A stretch of DNA of 64,000 nucleotides from Pseudomonas sp. NC02 (GCF_002874965.1 NZ_CP025624.1:6634001-6698000); one strand, 5' to 3'. Shown: positions 10,210 through 18,577, counted from the first letter of the stretch. The notes: generated from the sequence alone by a model not told the origin. Made by a program: numbers and translations.

Positions 10210-11607
10210 ATGGCATCTCGCGCCTTTACCTCGCTCGCGCTCGCGGCAGTGACCTTGCTGTCCGGTTGTTCGATGTTTCGCAGCTACGACACCGAGCTGC
10301 AAGCCACCAATCAGCAGTTGGCCACCGGCAACGTCGACGCCGCGCTGACGCTGCTTGAGAAGAACAACACCGGCGACGACAAGGACCTTCTCTACTACTT
10401 CGAAAAGGGTGAGTTGCTGCGCGCCAAGGGCGACCTGACCGGCAGCCAGGTCGCCTGGCGCAGCGCCGACCTGCAAGTCTACAAGTGGGAAGAGTCGGTC
10501 AAGTTCGACACCGACAAGTACCTCGCGCAGTTCGGCGCCTTCCTGGTCAATGACAAGGTCCGCCGCTACGAAGGCTACGACTACGAAAAGGTCATGCTGA
10601 CCACGCAGATGGCCCTCAACCTGCTGGCGCTGAATGACTTCGACGGTGCCCGCACCGAGATCAAGAAGACCCACGAACGCGAAGCGGTGATTGCCGACCT
10701 GCGGGACAAGGAATACCTCAAGAGCGAAAACGAGGCCGAGCGCCAGGGCATCGCGACCCAGTTCAAGGACCTGCGCGGCTACCCGGTGGAGAGCCTCAAC
10801 GCCCCTGAAGTGGTAGGCCTGAAGAACAGCTACCAGAGCGCTTTCAGCCACTACCTGGCCGGCTTCGTCTACGAAGCTCTGGGCGAAAAAGACCTGGCCG
10901 CACCGGGTTATCGCAAGGCCGCCGAACTGCGCCCCAACACACCGCTGCTGGAACAGGCCCTGCTCGACCTGGACAAATCCAAGGTCGGTGCGGACGAGAC
11001 TGACGTGCTGATCGTGGTGCAAAGCGGCCTGGCGCCGGCCCGCGACTCGATTCGCCTGCCGTTGCCGATCCCCATCGACGGCCACCTGGTGATCACGCCA
11101 CTGTCGTTCCCGGTGATCAAGCCCGACACCTCGACCGCGCCCTTCGCCCAGATCGGTGTCGACGGCTGGCAACAGAACCTCACTGCCCTCAACAGCACCA
11201 CCGCCATGTCCCGCCGCGCCCTGCGGGATGACATGCCGGGGATCATCCTGCGCACCACCGTGCGCGCCGTCACTCGCGGCATCACCCAGAACAACCTGAA
11301 CAAGACCAACCCGATGGCAGGCCTGGTACTCGGTATTGCCTCGGCCGTCACCGAAGGCGCCGACACCCGCACCTGGCGCACCCTGCCGGACATGACCCAG
11401 GTGACACGCCTGCGCCTCAAGCACGGCGAGCACCAGGTCAGCCTGCCCAACGCCCTGGGCGGCACGCTGGTGACGGTCAAGGCCGATCAGCGCTACCAGG
11501 TGATCACCCTGCGCGTGGTCGGCAACCAGGTCTTCGCCGGCGGTCTTGCAGCCCACGTGGTGCAGAACAATCCGCCCCAGGCCGTCGCCACTCTCAAACA
11601 ACCTTAA
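10210..11607 (+). CDS. COG3014 family outer-membrane lipoprotein
   Basis: A lipoprotein of about 465 residues. The start chosen (ATG at 10210) puts a classical signal peptide and lipobox (LLSGC, Cys20) at the N-terminus; 29 upstream codons of the open frame lack such features. The serine after Cys20 predicts outer-membrane retention by the Lol rule. The middle is helical and TPR-like (DAALTLLEKNN, ARTEIKKTHEREAVIADLR), followed by a beta-rich part and a conserved GITQNNLNKTNPMAGLVLG segment. No function is established for COG3014. It is the first gene of a tight four-gene cluster with YcfL-, LpoB- and CsgG-like proteins. Confidence 0.85.
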   Translation: MASRAFTSLALAAVTLLSGCSMFRSYDTELQATNQQLATGNVDAALTLLEKNNTGDDKDLLYYFEKGELLRAKGDLTGSQVAWRSADLQVYKWEESVKFDTDKYLAQFGAFLVNDKVRRYEGYDYEKVMLTTQMALNLLALNDFDGARTEIKKTHEREAVIADLRDKEYLKSENEAERQGIATQFKDLRGYPVESLNAPEVVGLKNSYQSAFSHYLAGFVYEALGEKDLAAPGYRKAAELRPNTPLLEQALLDLDKSKVGADETDVLIVVQSGLAPARDSIRLPLPIPIDGHLVITPLSFPVIKPDTSTAPFAQIGVDGWQQNLTALNSTTAMSRRALRDDMPGIILRTTVRAVTRGITQNNLNKTNPMAGLVLGIASAVTEGADTRTWRTLPDMTQVTRLRLKHGEHQVSLPNALGGTLVTVKADQRYQVITLRVVGNQVFAGGLAAHVVQNNPPQAVATLKQP

Positions 11608-11617
11608 GGAGCACGCT

Positions 11618-11989
11618 ATGCGTCATTTCATCCTCGGCGCCCTGGCGCTGGTCCTGCTGGCCGGTTGCGCCACCCCGCCACCGCCGGAACCCGGAAGCGC
11701 CGCGAGCAAGATCGTGGTGATGGGCAAGTTCAAGGGCATCGCCGTCGGCGCCATCCGGGTCGCCCGGGAAAACGGTTTCCTGACCGCCAAGGTGCAGTTG
11801 AGCAACATCACCAGCAGCAACCAGATGATGTATTACCGCTTCGCCTGGCTGGGTGCCGACGGTTTCCCGGTGGGTGATGAAGAGACCTGGAAGGTGCTGA
11901 ACCTCTACGCAAACCAGGCGACCTTCCTGCCGGCCATCGCCAACCTGCCCCAGGCTGCCGACTTCCGCCTTGAAGTGAAGACGCCTTGA
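11618..11989 (+). CDS. YcfL-like (DUF1425) lipoprotein
   Basis: A 123-residue lipoprotein with a lipobox ending LAGC (Cys17) and a proline-rich tether, then a beta-sandwich-like domain matching the YcfL/DUF1425 pattern (MMYYRFAWLGADGFPVG). In E. coli ycfL lies directly upstream of lpoB, and the same order is kept here. The start follows an AAGGAG Shine-Dalgarno 10 bp after the previous stop. Function is unknown; being encoded with an LpoB-like protein suggests a role in envelope assembly (inference). Confidence 0.82.
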   Translation: MRHFILGALALVLLAGCATPPPPEPGSAASKIVVMGKFKGIAVGAIRVARENGFLTAKVQLSNITSSNQMMYYRFAWLGADGFPVGDEETWKVLNLYANQATFLPAIANLPQAADFRLEVKTP

Positions 11990-12024
11990 TCCACCCACTC
12001 ATTCAGTTTCAGAGAGACATCCCC

Positions 12025-12612
12025 ATGTTTGCACGCTTCTCGTTCCTCGCCGTGGTGGCCGTCCTGGCCAGCGGCTGCGCCAACACCTCGCCAGTCCTGG
12101 GCGGTAAAAACATCAGCTACGGCGACAGCAAGGCCGTGGAACTGGTGACCAACGAGTTCGGCTCCACCGACCTGCAGATGATCGCCGAAAGCATGACCCG
12201 CTCCCTGGCCCAGTCCGGCATCCTGCAAGGCCGCCCGGTGGTGCAGGTGTATGACGTGAAGAACAAGACCAGCGAGTACATCGATACCCGCGAGATCACC
12301 ACGTCGATCAAGACCCAGCTGATGAAGACCGGCACCGCCCGCTTCGCTAGCGACAACACTGACATGCAAAGCCAGGTCGACCAGCTGAAGCTGCAGAACC
12401 AGAGCGGCTTGTACAAGAAGTCGACCGTCAGCAAGACCGGCAACATGGTCGCCGCCAAGTACCGCCTGGAAGGCTCCATCAGCTCCATCGTCAAGCGCAG
12501 CTCGGACTACAAGGACGTGTTCTACAAGTTCAGCCTGCAACTGGTCGACGTCGAAAGCGGCCTGGCCGAATGGATGGACGAAAAAGAAATCCGCAAGACC
12601 ACGGAGCGCTAA
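12025..12612 (+). CDS. LpoB-like penicillin-binding protein activator lipoprotein
   Basis: A 195-residue outer-membrane lipoprotein (lipobox ASGC, Cys18) with an LpoB/CsgG-type domain: NISYGDSKAV, then a Ser/Thr-rich helix (DLQMIAESMTRSL) and the YRLEGSISSI strand. In E. coli LpoB spans the periplasm to activate PBP1b. In P. aeruginosa the PBP1b activator is reported to be a different protein, LpoP, so the partner here is uncertain. The ATG at 12025 is preferred over an upstream in-frame start because it gives the lipoprotein signal and follows AGAGAGA. It lacks the long proline-rich linker of E. coli LpoB. Confidence 0.85.
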   Translation: MFARFSFLAVVAVLASGCANTSPVLGGKNISYGDSKAVELVTNEFGSTDLQMIAESMTRSLAQSGILQGRPVVQVYDVKNKTSEYIDTREITTSIKTQLMKTGTARFASDNTDMQSQVDQLKLQNQSGLYKKSTVSKTGNMVAAKYRLEGSISSIVKRSSDYKDVFYKFSLQLVDVESGLAEWMDEKEIRKTTER

Positions 12613-12615
12613 GCA

Positions 12616-13359
12616 ATGCGTGCATGGATCGGCATGATCGGCCTGCTGTGCGCCTTTGGCGCCTCGGCCGCACCGAAGATCGCGGTAACCGACCTGACCT
12701 ACGAGGCTCGCGTGGAGGAGTACATCCACCAGGTCGCGGCCAGCAACAATTTCCAGGCCAGCGCCTACAACGCCAGCGGCGGCTCGAGCTACAGCGAGTA
12801 TGAAAGCCGTACCAGCTACATCGAGCAGACCGAGCTGCGCAAGTTCAGCGGCGACATCAAGGGGGAAATCCTCAAGTCGCGGCAGTTCCAGCTGGTGCAG
12901 GGCACGCCTTACACCGCGGACGCCAAGGGCGATGTGTATGACGTGATCAAGCGGATCAAGGCCGGTAACTTCAAGGGTGCGGACTACGTGCTGTTCGGCA
13001 CCTTGTCGGACATCGACTTCACCCAGGACATCAACGCGCTGGACCACACCAACAGCTACTCGGCGGTGCTGGGCCTGACGCTGGTGGCGGATTTCAGCCT
13101 GATCAACACCCGCACCTTTGAGATCACCTCGGCGTTTACCGCCATGGGCGAAGGCCAGGACACCAAGCTGGTGAACAACCGTGACGTGCGCGTGAGCCTG
13201 AACCGGCCTCGCGTGGTGCGGGAAGTGTCGAAGGCGTTGGGCGAGGATGTGGCGCGGCAGTTGGCCGAACAACTCGGCGGTGGTTATCAGGAAGCACCTG
13301 GACAGCCTGCATTGCGCAATAACCTGCCACGGGATGAAGCGCCGAAGATCCTGCGCTGA
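12616..13359 (+). CDS. Periplasmic CsgG/LpoB-like protein
   Basis: A 247-residue exported protein with a cleavable signal peptide (MRAWIGMIGLLCAFGASAA) but no lipobox cysteine, so it is probably soluble in the periplasm. The body has the alpha/beta pattern of CsgG and LpoB (KIAVTDLTYE, then KGADYVLFGTLSDIDF, then LVADFSLINTRTFEITSAF). It starts 3 bp after the LpoB-like gene, implying translational coupling and a shared complex. It looks like a diverged, non-lipidated relative of its neighbour. The specific role is unknown. Confidence 0.8.
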   Translation: MRAWIGMIGLLCAFGASAAPKIAVTDLTYEARVEEYIHQVAASNNFQASAYNASGGSSYSEYESRTSYIEQTELRKFSGDIKGEILKSRQFQLVQGTPYTADAKGDVYDVIKRIKAGNFKGADYVLFGTLSDIDFTQDINALDHTNSYSAVLGLTLVADFSLINTRTFEITSAFTAMGEGQDTKLVNNRDVRVSLNRPRVVREVSKALGEDVARQLAEQLGGGYQEAPGQPALRNNLPRDEAPKILR

Positions 13360-13387
13360 ACGAAAATCCCGCTACCGACATAAAACC

Positions 13388-13481
13388 AATGTGGGAGCGG
13401 GCTTGCTCGCGAATGCGGTGGGTCAGTCAATACATCTGGTGACTGACACTGCGCATTCGCGAGCAAGCCCGCTCCCACATT
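13388..13481. repeat. REPIN-type inverted repeat
   Basis: Inverted arms AATGTGGGAGCGGGCTTGCT onward and the complement flank a 40-odd bp variable core. It sits at the tail-to-tail junction of the lipoprotein operon and the LysE gene and has the same arms as the copy at 1319. Confidence 0.9.
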
Positions 13482-13501
13482 TTTTGATCCGGTTTCGTCA
13501 G

Positions 13502-14134
13502 TTACGCCGTTGCGCGATGCAGACTTGCGAGAAAGCCCGCCGCACCAACAAACAACCCGGCAAACGTACGGTTCATGCGCTTCTGCTGCTTCGGTGTGCG
13601 CAACAGGCGCAACACTTTCGACGCCAGCCCGGTGTAGCCGGCCATCACGATCATGTCCACGCAGATCATGGTCGCGCCCAGGATCAGGTATTGGTTCAGC
13701 AGCGGCGCCTGCGGGTTCACGAACTGCGGCAGCACCGCCAGCATGAACACCAGGGCCTTGGGGTTGCTGGCGTTGACCAGGAACCCGCGGAACATCATCG
13801 CCATCGGCTTGCCGATCGGGCGAATCGCCGCGTCATCGCTCAGGTCGGTTGGCAGCGCGCGCCATTGCTTGATGGCCAGGTACACCAGGTACGCTACGCC
13901 AAACCATTTGATCGCATAGAACGCGGTGGAGGATGCGGCAAGAATCGCCCCCAGGCCACCGGCGACCACGGCAATCTGCATCGCCAGGCCCAATTGCAGG
14001 CCCAGGGCATTCCAGTAACCGCGCAGGAAACCGTATTGCAGGCCGCTGGACATCGACGCAATGGCACCGGCGCCAGGGGAAAGACTGATGATCCAACTGG
14101 CCAGGAAAAAGGCCAGCCATGTGTCGAGCGCCAT
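13502..14134 (-). CDS. LysE family amino-acid exporter
   Basis: A 210-residue inner-membrane protein with about six hydrophobic segments and the family N-terminal motif SPGAGAIASMSSGLQYG (residues about 19-35). The conserved NPKALVFMLAVLPQFV segment in the second half is also present. LysE/RhtB proteins export amino acids or homoserine lactones; the substrate cannot be told from sequence. It stands alone, convergent with the lipoprotein operon across a REPIN. Confidence 0.92.
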   Translation of the reverse strand: MALDTWLAFFLASWIISLSPGAGAIASMSSGLQYGFLRGYWNALGLQLGLAMQIAVVAGGLGAILAASSTAFYAIKWFGVAYLVYLAIKQWRALPTDLSDDAAIRPIGKPMAMMFRGFLVNASNPKALVFMLAVLPQFVNPQAPLLNQYLILGATMICVDMIVMAGYTGLASKVLRLLRTPKQQKRMNRTFAGLFVGAAGFLASLHRATA

Positions 14135-14221
14135 TACACACCTCAGAGCTTAGTTTGCTGAATGTTTCTAAACTAACGCTGCCGGCCGAGAAATGGCTAG
14201 AAAAATTTTGGGGTGCGCCTT

Positions 14222-14370
14222 TGTGGCGAGGGGGCTTGCTGTGGCGAGGGAGCTTGCTCCCGCTGGAGTGCGTAGCGCTCCCGGCTTTTTTGGGGCTGCT
14301 ACGCAGCCCAGCGGGAGCAAGCTCCCTCGCCACAGCAAGCTCCCTCGCCACGGCAGCTCCCTCGCCACAG
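14222..14370. repeat. Compound repeat of the TGTGGCGAGGGAGCTTGCTC family
   Basis: A second repeat family, distinct from the REPINs. Two forward copies or part-copies (from 14222 and 14240) face three reverse ones (ending about 14334, 14353 and 14370), with further self-complementarity in the centre (CTGGAGTGCGTAGCGCTCC; CTGCTACGCAGCCCAG). The partial copies look like stepwise duplications. It lies just after the MscS stop, upstream of the LysE start. The same arm recurs at 38359. Confidence 0.85.
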
Positions 14371-14371
14371 G

Positions 14372-14929
14372 TTAAGGCAGCACGTCGCTGCCGCGCCAAC
14401 GGCGCACCGAGCGCTGGAAGAACAGGCTGTTGGGCACTTGCACCATGACACTGCCGGTACCGGCCTCCTCCACTTCGATCAGCGTGGTGTAGAGCAGGTT
14501 GATCGCCACCACACGGCCTTTGACGCCGGGCTTGTCGACGGTGTCCACCAACTCGACCACATCGCCCAGGCGGAACGGCCCGACGGTGAAGATCAGGATG
14601 GCGCACAGCAGGTTGGACAACACCGACCACATGGCGAAGAACGCCACCGCGGCCACCGCCACAAAACCCGACAACGCCGTCCACAACACCGTGGCAGAGA
14701 CGCCCAGGCGCTCCAGCACGAAGATCAGCGCGCTGCCCATGATCAGCCAGCGCAGGCCGCCGCGCAGCGGCATCAGCAACTGCGGCGGGAACGGATAACG
14801 TTCCCCCAGGCGGTTCAGGCATTTGGCGACGAAACGCTGGGCGAGATAGCCGGCCAGCAGGATCAGCAGAATCTGTACGGCCACCCAGATCGGCGCGATC
14901 CATTGGGCCGGCAGTTGCAGCGCTTCCAT
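14372..14929 (-). CDS. Small mechanosensitive ion channel (MscS family)
   Basis: A 185-residue protein, much shorter than E. coli MscS (286), with about three membrane segments (residues 13-33, 55-75, 80-105), a pore-lining helix (GFVAVAAVAFFAMWSVLSNL) and the beta domain motif GPFRLGDVVEL followed by GRVVAINLLYTTL. The C-terminal alpha/beta cage is missing, as in several minimal MscS homologues. Its ATG overlaps the stop of the upstream ABC-F gene in a TGATG arrangement, implying translational coupling. Confidence 0.9.
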   Translation of the reverse strand: MEALQLPAQWIAPIWVAVQILLILLAGYLAQRFVAKCLNRLGERYPFPPQLLMPLRGGLRWLIMGSALIFVLERLGVSATVLWTALSGFVAVAAVAFFAMWSVLSNLLCAILIFTVGPFRLGDVVELVDTVDKPGVKGRVVAINLLYTTLIEVEEAGTGSVMVQVPNSLFFQRSVRRWRGSDVLP

Positions 14930-16839
14930 CAGGACAGCGCCTCCAGCTCCGCTTGCAAGGATTCCAGCAGTTCGAGGGCTTCCATCCAGGTCTCCTCCAA
15001 CTGCGCTTCACGCACCTTGAGCTTGGCCTGTTCGGCCAGCAGGTCGCGCAATTCATCCTTGCGGGCCGGCTCGTAGACGGCGCTGTCACCCAGGCTGGTT
15101 TCGATCTTCGCCAGCTTCTCGTGGATCTTGCCCAATTCGGCTTCCAGCTTGTCCGCTTCACGCTTGTGCGGGGCCAGTTGCTGACGCAATGCAGCCGCGG
15201 CCTGGCGCTGGGCCTTCTTGTCGGTCTTGTCCGGGTTGACCGGCGTGTTGCTGACCGGCGCGTTGCGCAGGCGGTAGTCCGACAGCCAACGGGCATAGTC
15301 TTCCAGGTCGCCGTCGAATTCCTCGACCTTGCCGTCAGCCACCAGCAGGAAGTTATCGGTGGTGCTCTTGAGCAGGTGGCGATCGTGAGACACCACCAGT
15401 ACCGCGCCGCTGAATTCCTGCAGGGCCATGGTCAACGCCAGGCGCATTTCCAGGTCGAGGTGGTTGGTCGGTTCGTCGAGCAGCAACAGGTTTGGCCGGT
15501 CCCAGGCGATCAGGGCCAGGGCCAGGCGGGCCTTTTCGCCACCGGAGAAATTCAGCACCGGCTCGTCGATGCGCGCACCACGGAAGTCGAAACCACCGAG
15601 GAAGTCCCGCAGGGTCTGTTCGCGTTCGGTCGGCGCCAGGCGCTGCAGGTGCAGCAGCGGGCTGGCCTTGGCGTCGAGGGAGTCCAGCTGGTGCTGGGCG
15701 AAGTAGCCCACCACCAGGTTCTCACCGCGCACCAGGCGGCCGGCCAAAGGCTGCAATTCGCCCGAGAGATTTTTGATCAAGGTCGACTTGCCCGCGCCGT
15801 TGGGGCCGAGCAGGCCGATCCGCGCGCCAGGGGTGAGCTGCAACTTGACCTTCTCGAGGATGGTCTTGTCGCCATAGCCCAGGCGGGCATCGGAAAGGTC
15901 CAGCAACGGGCTGGAGATTTTCACCGACTCGCGGAACACAAAGTCGAACGGTGAATCGACGTGGGCCGCCGACAGTTCTTCCATGCGCTCCAGGGCCTTG
16001 ATCCGGCTCTGGGCCTGACGGGCCTTGGTGGCCTGGGCCTTGAACCGGGCGATGTAGCTTTCCATGTGCGCGCGCTGCGCCTGCTGCTTCTCGTAGGCCT
16101 GCTGTTGCTGGGCCAGGCGTTCGGCACGGGCGCGTTCGAAGGCGCTGTAGCCACCGCGGTACAGGGTGATTTTCTTCTGGTCGACGTGGGCAATGTTGTC
16201 CACCACGGCGTCGAGGAAATCCCGGTCGTGGGAAATCAGCAGCAAGGTGCCCGGGTAGCTTTTCAGGAAGTCTTCCAGCCACAGGATCGCATCGAGGTCC
16301 AGGTGGTTGGTCGGTTCATCGAGCAGCAACAGGTCCGAGGGGCACATCAGCGCCTGGGCCAGGTTCAGGCGCATGCGCCAGCCACCGGAGAAGTCGGCGA
16401 CCGGGCGGTCCATCTGTTCGTTGGTAAAGCCAAGGCCGGCAAGCATCTTGCGCGCACGCGCGTCGGCGGTGTAGCCGTCGGCGCTGTCCAGTTCCGAGTG
16501 CAGGCGGGCCTGTGCGGCGCCGTCCTGGGCTTTCTCGGCCTCGGCGAGGTCGTGTTGCACCTGGCGCAGGCGCAGGTCGCCATCGAGCACGTAGTCGATC
16601 GCAATGCGGTCGAGGGTGTCGATCTCCTGGCGCATATGGGCGATGCGCCAGTCGGCCGGCAGCAGACAATCCCCGGAGTCGGGAGTCAGCTCACCCAGCA
16701 GCAAGGCGAACAACGTGGATTTGCCGGCGCCGTTGGCACCGATCAGGCCGGCTTTGTGACCGGCGTGCAGGGTCAGCTCGGCGTCTTCGAGAAGACGTTG
16801 CGGGCCACGCTGTAATGTTAGGCTTTGAAGTCGGATCAT
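14929..16839 (-). CDS. ABC-F family ATPase (YheS-like)
   Basis: A 636-residue cytoplasmic protein with two ABC ATPase domains and no membrane segment. The first Walker A is GANGAGKST (residues 34-42); the second is GPNGAGKST in the middle. Both signature/Walker B stretches end in DEPTNHLDL. The interdomain linker (about 230-310) is charged and Gln-rich, as in ribosome-binding ABC-F proteins, and the C-terminus is a coiled coil. Length and layout fit YheS (637 residues in E. coli) better than Uup or EttA. The ATG at 16839 opens MIRLQSLTL; the 72-codon upstream extension has shadow composition and lies across the divergent gene. Confidence 0.93.
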   Translation of the reverse strand: MIRLQSLTLQRGPQRLLEDAELTLHAGHKAGLIGANGAGKSTLFALLLGELTPDSGDCLLPADWRIAHMRQEIDTLDRIAIDYVLDGDLRLRQVQHDLAEAEKAQDGAAQARLHSELDSADGYTADARARKMLAGLGFTNEQMDRPVADFSGGWRMRLNLAQALMCPSDLLLLDEPTNHLDLDAILWLEDFLKSYPGTLLLISHDRDFLDAVVDNIAHVDQKKITLYRGGYSAFERARAERLAQQQQAYEKQQAQRAHMESYIARFKAQATKARQAQSRIKALERMEELSAAHVDSPFDFVFRESVKISSPLLDLSDARLGYGDKTILEKVKLQLTPGARIGLLGPNGAGKSTLIKNLSGELQPLAGRLVRGENLVVGYFAQHQLDSLDAKASPLLHLQRLAPTEREQTLRDFLGGFDFRGARIDEPVLNFSGGEKARLALALIAWDRPNLLLLDEPTNHLDLEMRLALTMALQEFSGAVLVVSHDRHLLKSTTDNFLLVADGKVEEFDGDLEDYARWLSDYRLRNAPVSNTPVNPDKTDKKAQRQAAAALRQQLAPHKREADKLEAELGKIHEKLAKIETSLGDSAVYEPARKDELRDLLAEQAKLKVREAQLEETWMEALELLESLQAELEALS

Positions 16840-16889
16840 AATGGCGGCGGAGTCTACCAGCTTCGTTGGCCGCTGGCTTGGGTGTGAAT

Positions 16890-17351
16890 ATGTGCGCTGA
16901 CCTGTGGAGCTTTGCCCTCTCGACCTACGCCCGCTCGGGCGTCGAGGACGCGTGCCTGCGCTTGCAGGCGCAAGGGGCTGATGTGTGCCTGGTGTTGTGC
17001 GGGTTGTGGCTGGAGCAGCGGGGTGTGGCGCCGGAAACGTCGCGCTTGCAGGCACTGCGGCAGATCGCCGGGCCGTGGCAGGCGGAGGTGGTCGAGCCGC
17101 TGCGGCAAGTACGCACGCAATGGCGGGCCATGGCGCAGCAGGATGCTGAGCTGGGAGCGTTACGGGAGCGGGTCAAGGCTTTGGAATTGGATGCAGAAAG
17201 GCTGCTGCTATCACGCCTGGAAGGTGTGGCGCAGCGTTGGCCGATGGCCGAGGTGAATCATCAAGCATGGGTTGAAGGACTGGCGGCCGAAGCCGCCAAC
17301 CTTGACCACGACGCGCTGCATCAGCTGCGCGCCGCGGTTACCGGCACTTAG
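16890..17351 (+). CDS. TIGR02444 family protein
   Basis: A 153-residue cytoplasmic, helix-rich protein beginning MCADLWSFALSTYARSG and continuing with VEDACLRLQ and DVCLVLCGLWLE, the pattern of the TIGR02444/DUF2390 family, found almost only in pseudomonads and relatives. No function is known. It is divergent from the ABC-F gene with only 50 bp between starts, and its last 4 bp overlap the end of algP. A TTG 8 codons upstream is an alternative start; I see no strong Shine-Dalgarno for either. Confidence 0.82.
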   Translation: MCADLWSFALSTYARSGVEDACLRLQAQGADVCLVLCGLWLEQRGVAPETSRLQALRQIAGPWQAEVVEPLRQVRTQWRAMAQQDAELGALRERVKALELDAERLLLSRLEGVAQRWPMAEVNHQAWVEGLAAEAANLDHDALHQLRAAVTGT

Positions 17352-18577
17352 GAAGCGCTGGTTGGGGTGACGCTTGGCGCTGCCGGTGCAGGCGTGCTGC
17401 TGGCCGGAGCGGTTGGCGCTGTGGTGCTGGCAGCAGGTGCAGCCGGGGTCGCAGGCTTCGCAGCTGGAGTAGCTGGTTTGGCTGGTGCTGGCTTGGCGGC
17501 GGCAGGTTTAGCGGCTGGTTTGGCAGCAGCAGGTTTGGCGGCCGGCTTGGCAGCTGGTTTCGCAGCAGCAGGTTTAGCGGCCGGCTTCGCGGCTGGTTTT
17601 GCAGCAGCAGGTTTAGCGGCTGGCTTCGCAGCTGGTTTTGCAGCAGCAGTTTTAGCGGCTGGCTTGGCAGCTGGTTTTGCAGCAGCAGTTTTAGCGGCTG
17701 GCTTCGCAGCTGGTTTTGCAGCAGCAGTTTTAGCAGCTGGCTTCGCGGCAGGTTTTGCAGCAGCGGGTTTAGCGGCTGGCTTCGCAGCTGGTTTCGCAGC
17801 AGCGGTTTTAGCAGCTGGCTTCGCGGCTGGTTTTGCAGCAGCGGTTTTAGCAGCTGGCTTGGCGGCTGGTTTTGCAGCAGCGGTTTTAGCGGCTGGTTTG
17901 GCGGCTGGTTTTGCAGCAGCGGTTTTAGCGGCTGGCTTGGCAGCTGGTTTTGCAGCAGCGGTTTTAGCGGCTGGTTTGGCAGCTGGTTTTGCAGCAGCGG
18001 TTTTAGCAGCTGGCTTGGCAGCTGGTTTTGCAGCAGCAGTTTTAGCCGCTGGTTTGGCAGCCGATTTAGCCGGTGCTTTTGCCGCAGGCTTGGCCGCAGC
18101 TTTTGCAGGTGCCTTGGCAGCGACTGCCTTGCTGGCTGGTTTTTTCGCCGCGCTGGCTGCAACGGCCTTAGCCGGAGCACGGGTGCTCAGCACTTTGCCT
18201 ACAGCTTCCTTCACACGACCAACACCCTGGGCCAATTTCAGGCTCTCGGAAGCATCACGCTTGAGTTGGGAAATGTAGGTGCGGGTTTCGGATTGACGAT
18301 CCTTGAGGGCGTCGAGCAAGTCCTCAAGTTCTTTGACGGCGTCCTTGGCCTTGGCTTGTGCCTTGGCTTTGCCAGCGGTCGCTGCGCCTTGCAGTTTGGT
18401 GCGGGATTTGTGCAGTTTTTCCTGAGCTTTGCCGCGTTGTTTTTCAAGCTTGGCGAGCAACTTCTCAGCATCAGCCAAGGCTTGTGAACAGGCGCTTTCC
18501 AAATGTTCGAGCAGGCTGCCCGAAAGTTGTTGGAGCAAATGCAACGGGGTATTTACAGGCTTCTGTTTGGCCGACAT
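17348..18577 (-). CDS. algP: AlgP (AlgR3), histone H1-like DNA-binding protein
   Basis: A 409-residue basic protein. Residues 1 to about 125 form a charged, coiled-coil-prone domain (LLAKLEKQRGKAQEKLHKS, AKDAVKELEDLLDALKD). From about 170 the protein is almost only Lys, Pro, Ala and Thr in a 13-residue repeat (KTAAAKPAAKPAA), resembling the tail of eukaryotic H1 and of P. aeruginosa AlgP, which binds DNA and affects alginate gene expression. It keeps the algP-algQ neighbourhood of P. aeruginosa with the FKBP gene between. It overlaps the convergent TIGR02444 gene by 4 bp. The start follows AGGAGGTAA, an unusually strong Shine-Dalgarno. Confidence 0.95.
   Translation of the reverse strand: MSAKQKPVNTPLHLLQQLSGSLLEHLESACSQALADAEKLLAKLEKQRGKAQEKLHKSRTKLQGAATAGKAKAQAKAKDAVKELEDLLDALKDRQSETRTYISQLKRDASESLKLAQGVGRVKEAVGKVLSTRAPAKAVAASAAKKPASKAVAAKAPAKAAAKPAAKAPAKSAAKPAAKTAAAKPAAKPAAKTAAAKPAAKPAAKTAAAKPAAKPAAKTAAAKPAAKPAAKTAAAKPAAKPAAKTAAAKPAAKPAAKTAAAKPAAKPAAKPAAAKPAAKPAAKTAAAKPAAKPAAKTAAAKPAAKPAAKTAAAKPAAKPAAKPAAAKPAAKPAAKPAAAKPAAKPAAKPAAAKPAAKPAAAKPAPAKPATPAAKPATPAAPAASTTAPTAPASSTPAPAAPSVTPTSAS
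17505..18055 (-). repeat. algP: 39-bp tandem repeats encoding the AlgP KPAA tail
   Basis: About 14 tandem copies of a 39-bp unit, each coding for KTAAAKPAAKPAA or KPAAAKPAAKPAA. The T/P alternation falls into blocks (seven KT, one KP, three KT, three KP), which suggests duplication of multi-unit segments. Units differ mainly at third codon positions. The array is in frame throughout, so unit gain or loss would change tail length without frameshift. Boundaries are approximate. Confidence 0.9.

Noticed and set aside
17505..18055. Regular repeats resembling a CRISPR array
   Set aside because: Units are contiguous 39-bp tandem repeats with no spacers, in frame inside algP, and no cas genes are present.
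17367..18278. Plus-strand Ala/Gly/Leu-rich frame (303 codons) across algP
   Set aside because: It is the reverse complement of the KPAA repeats; hydrophobic Ala-Gly repeats arise automatically.
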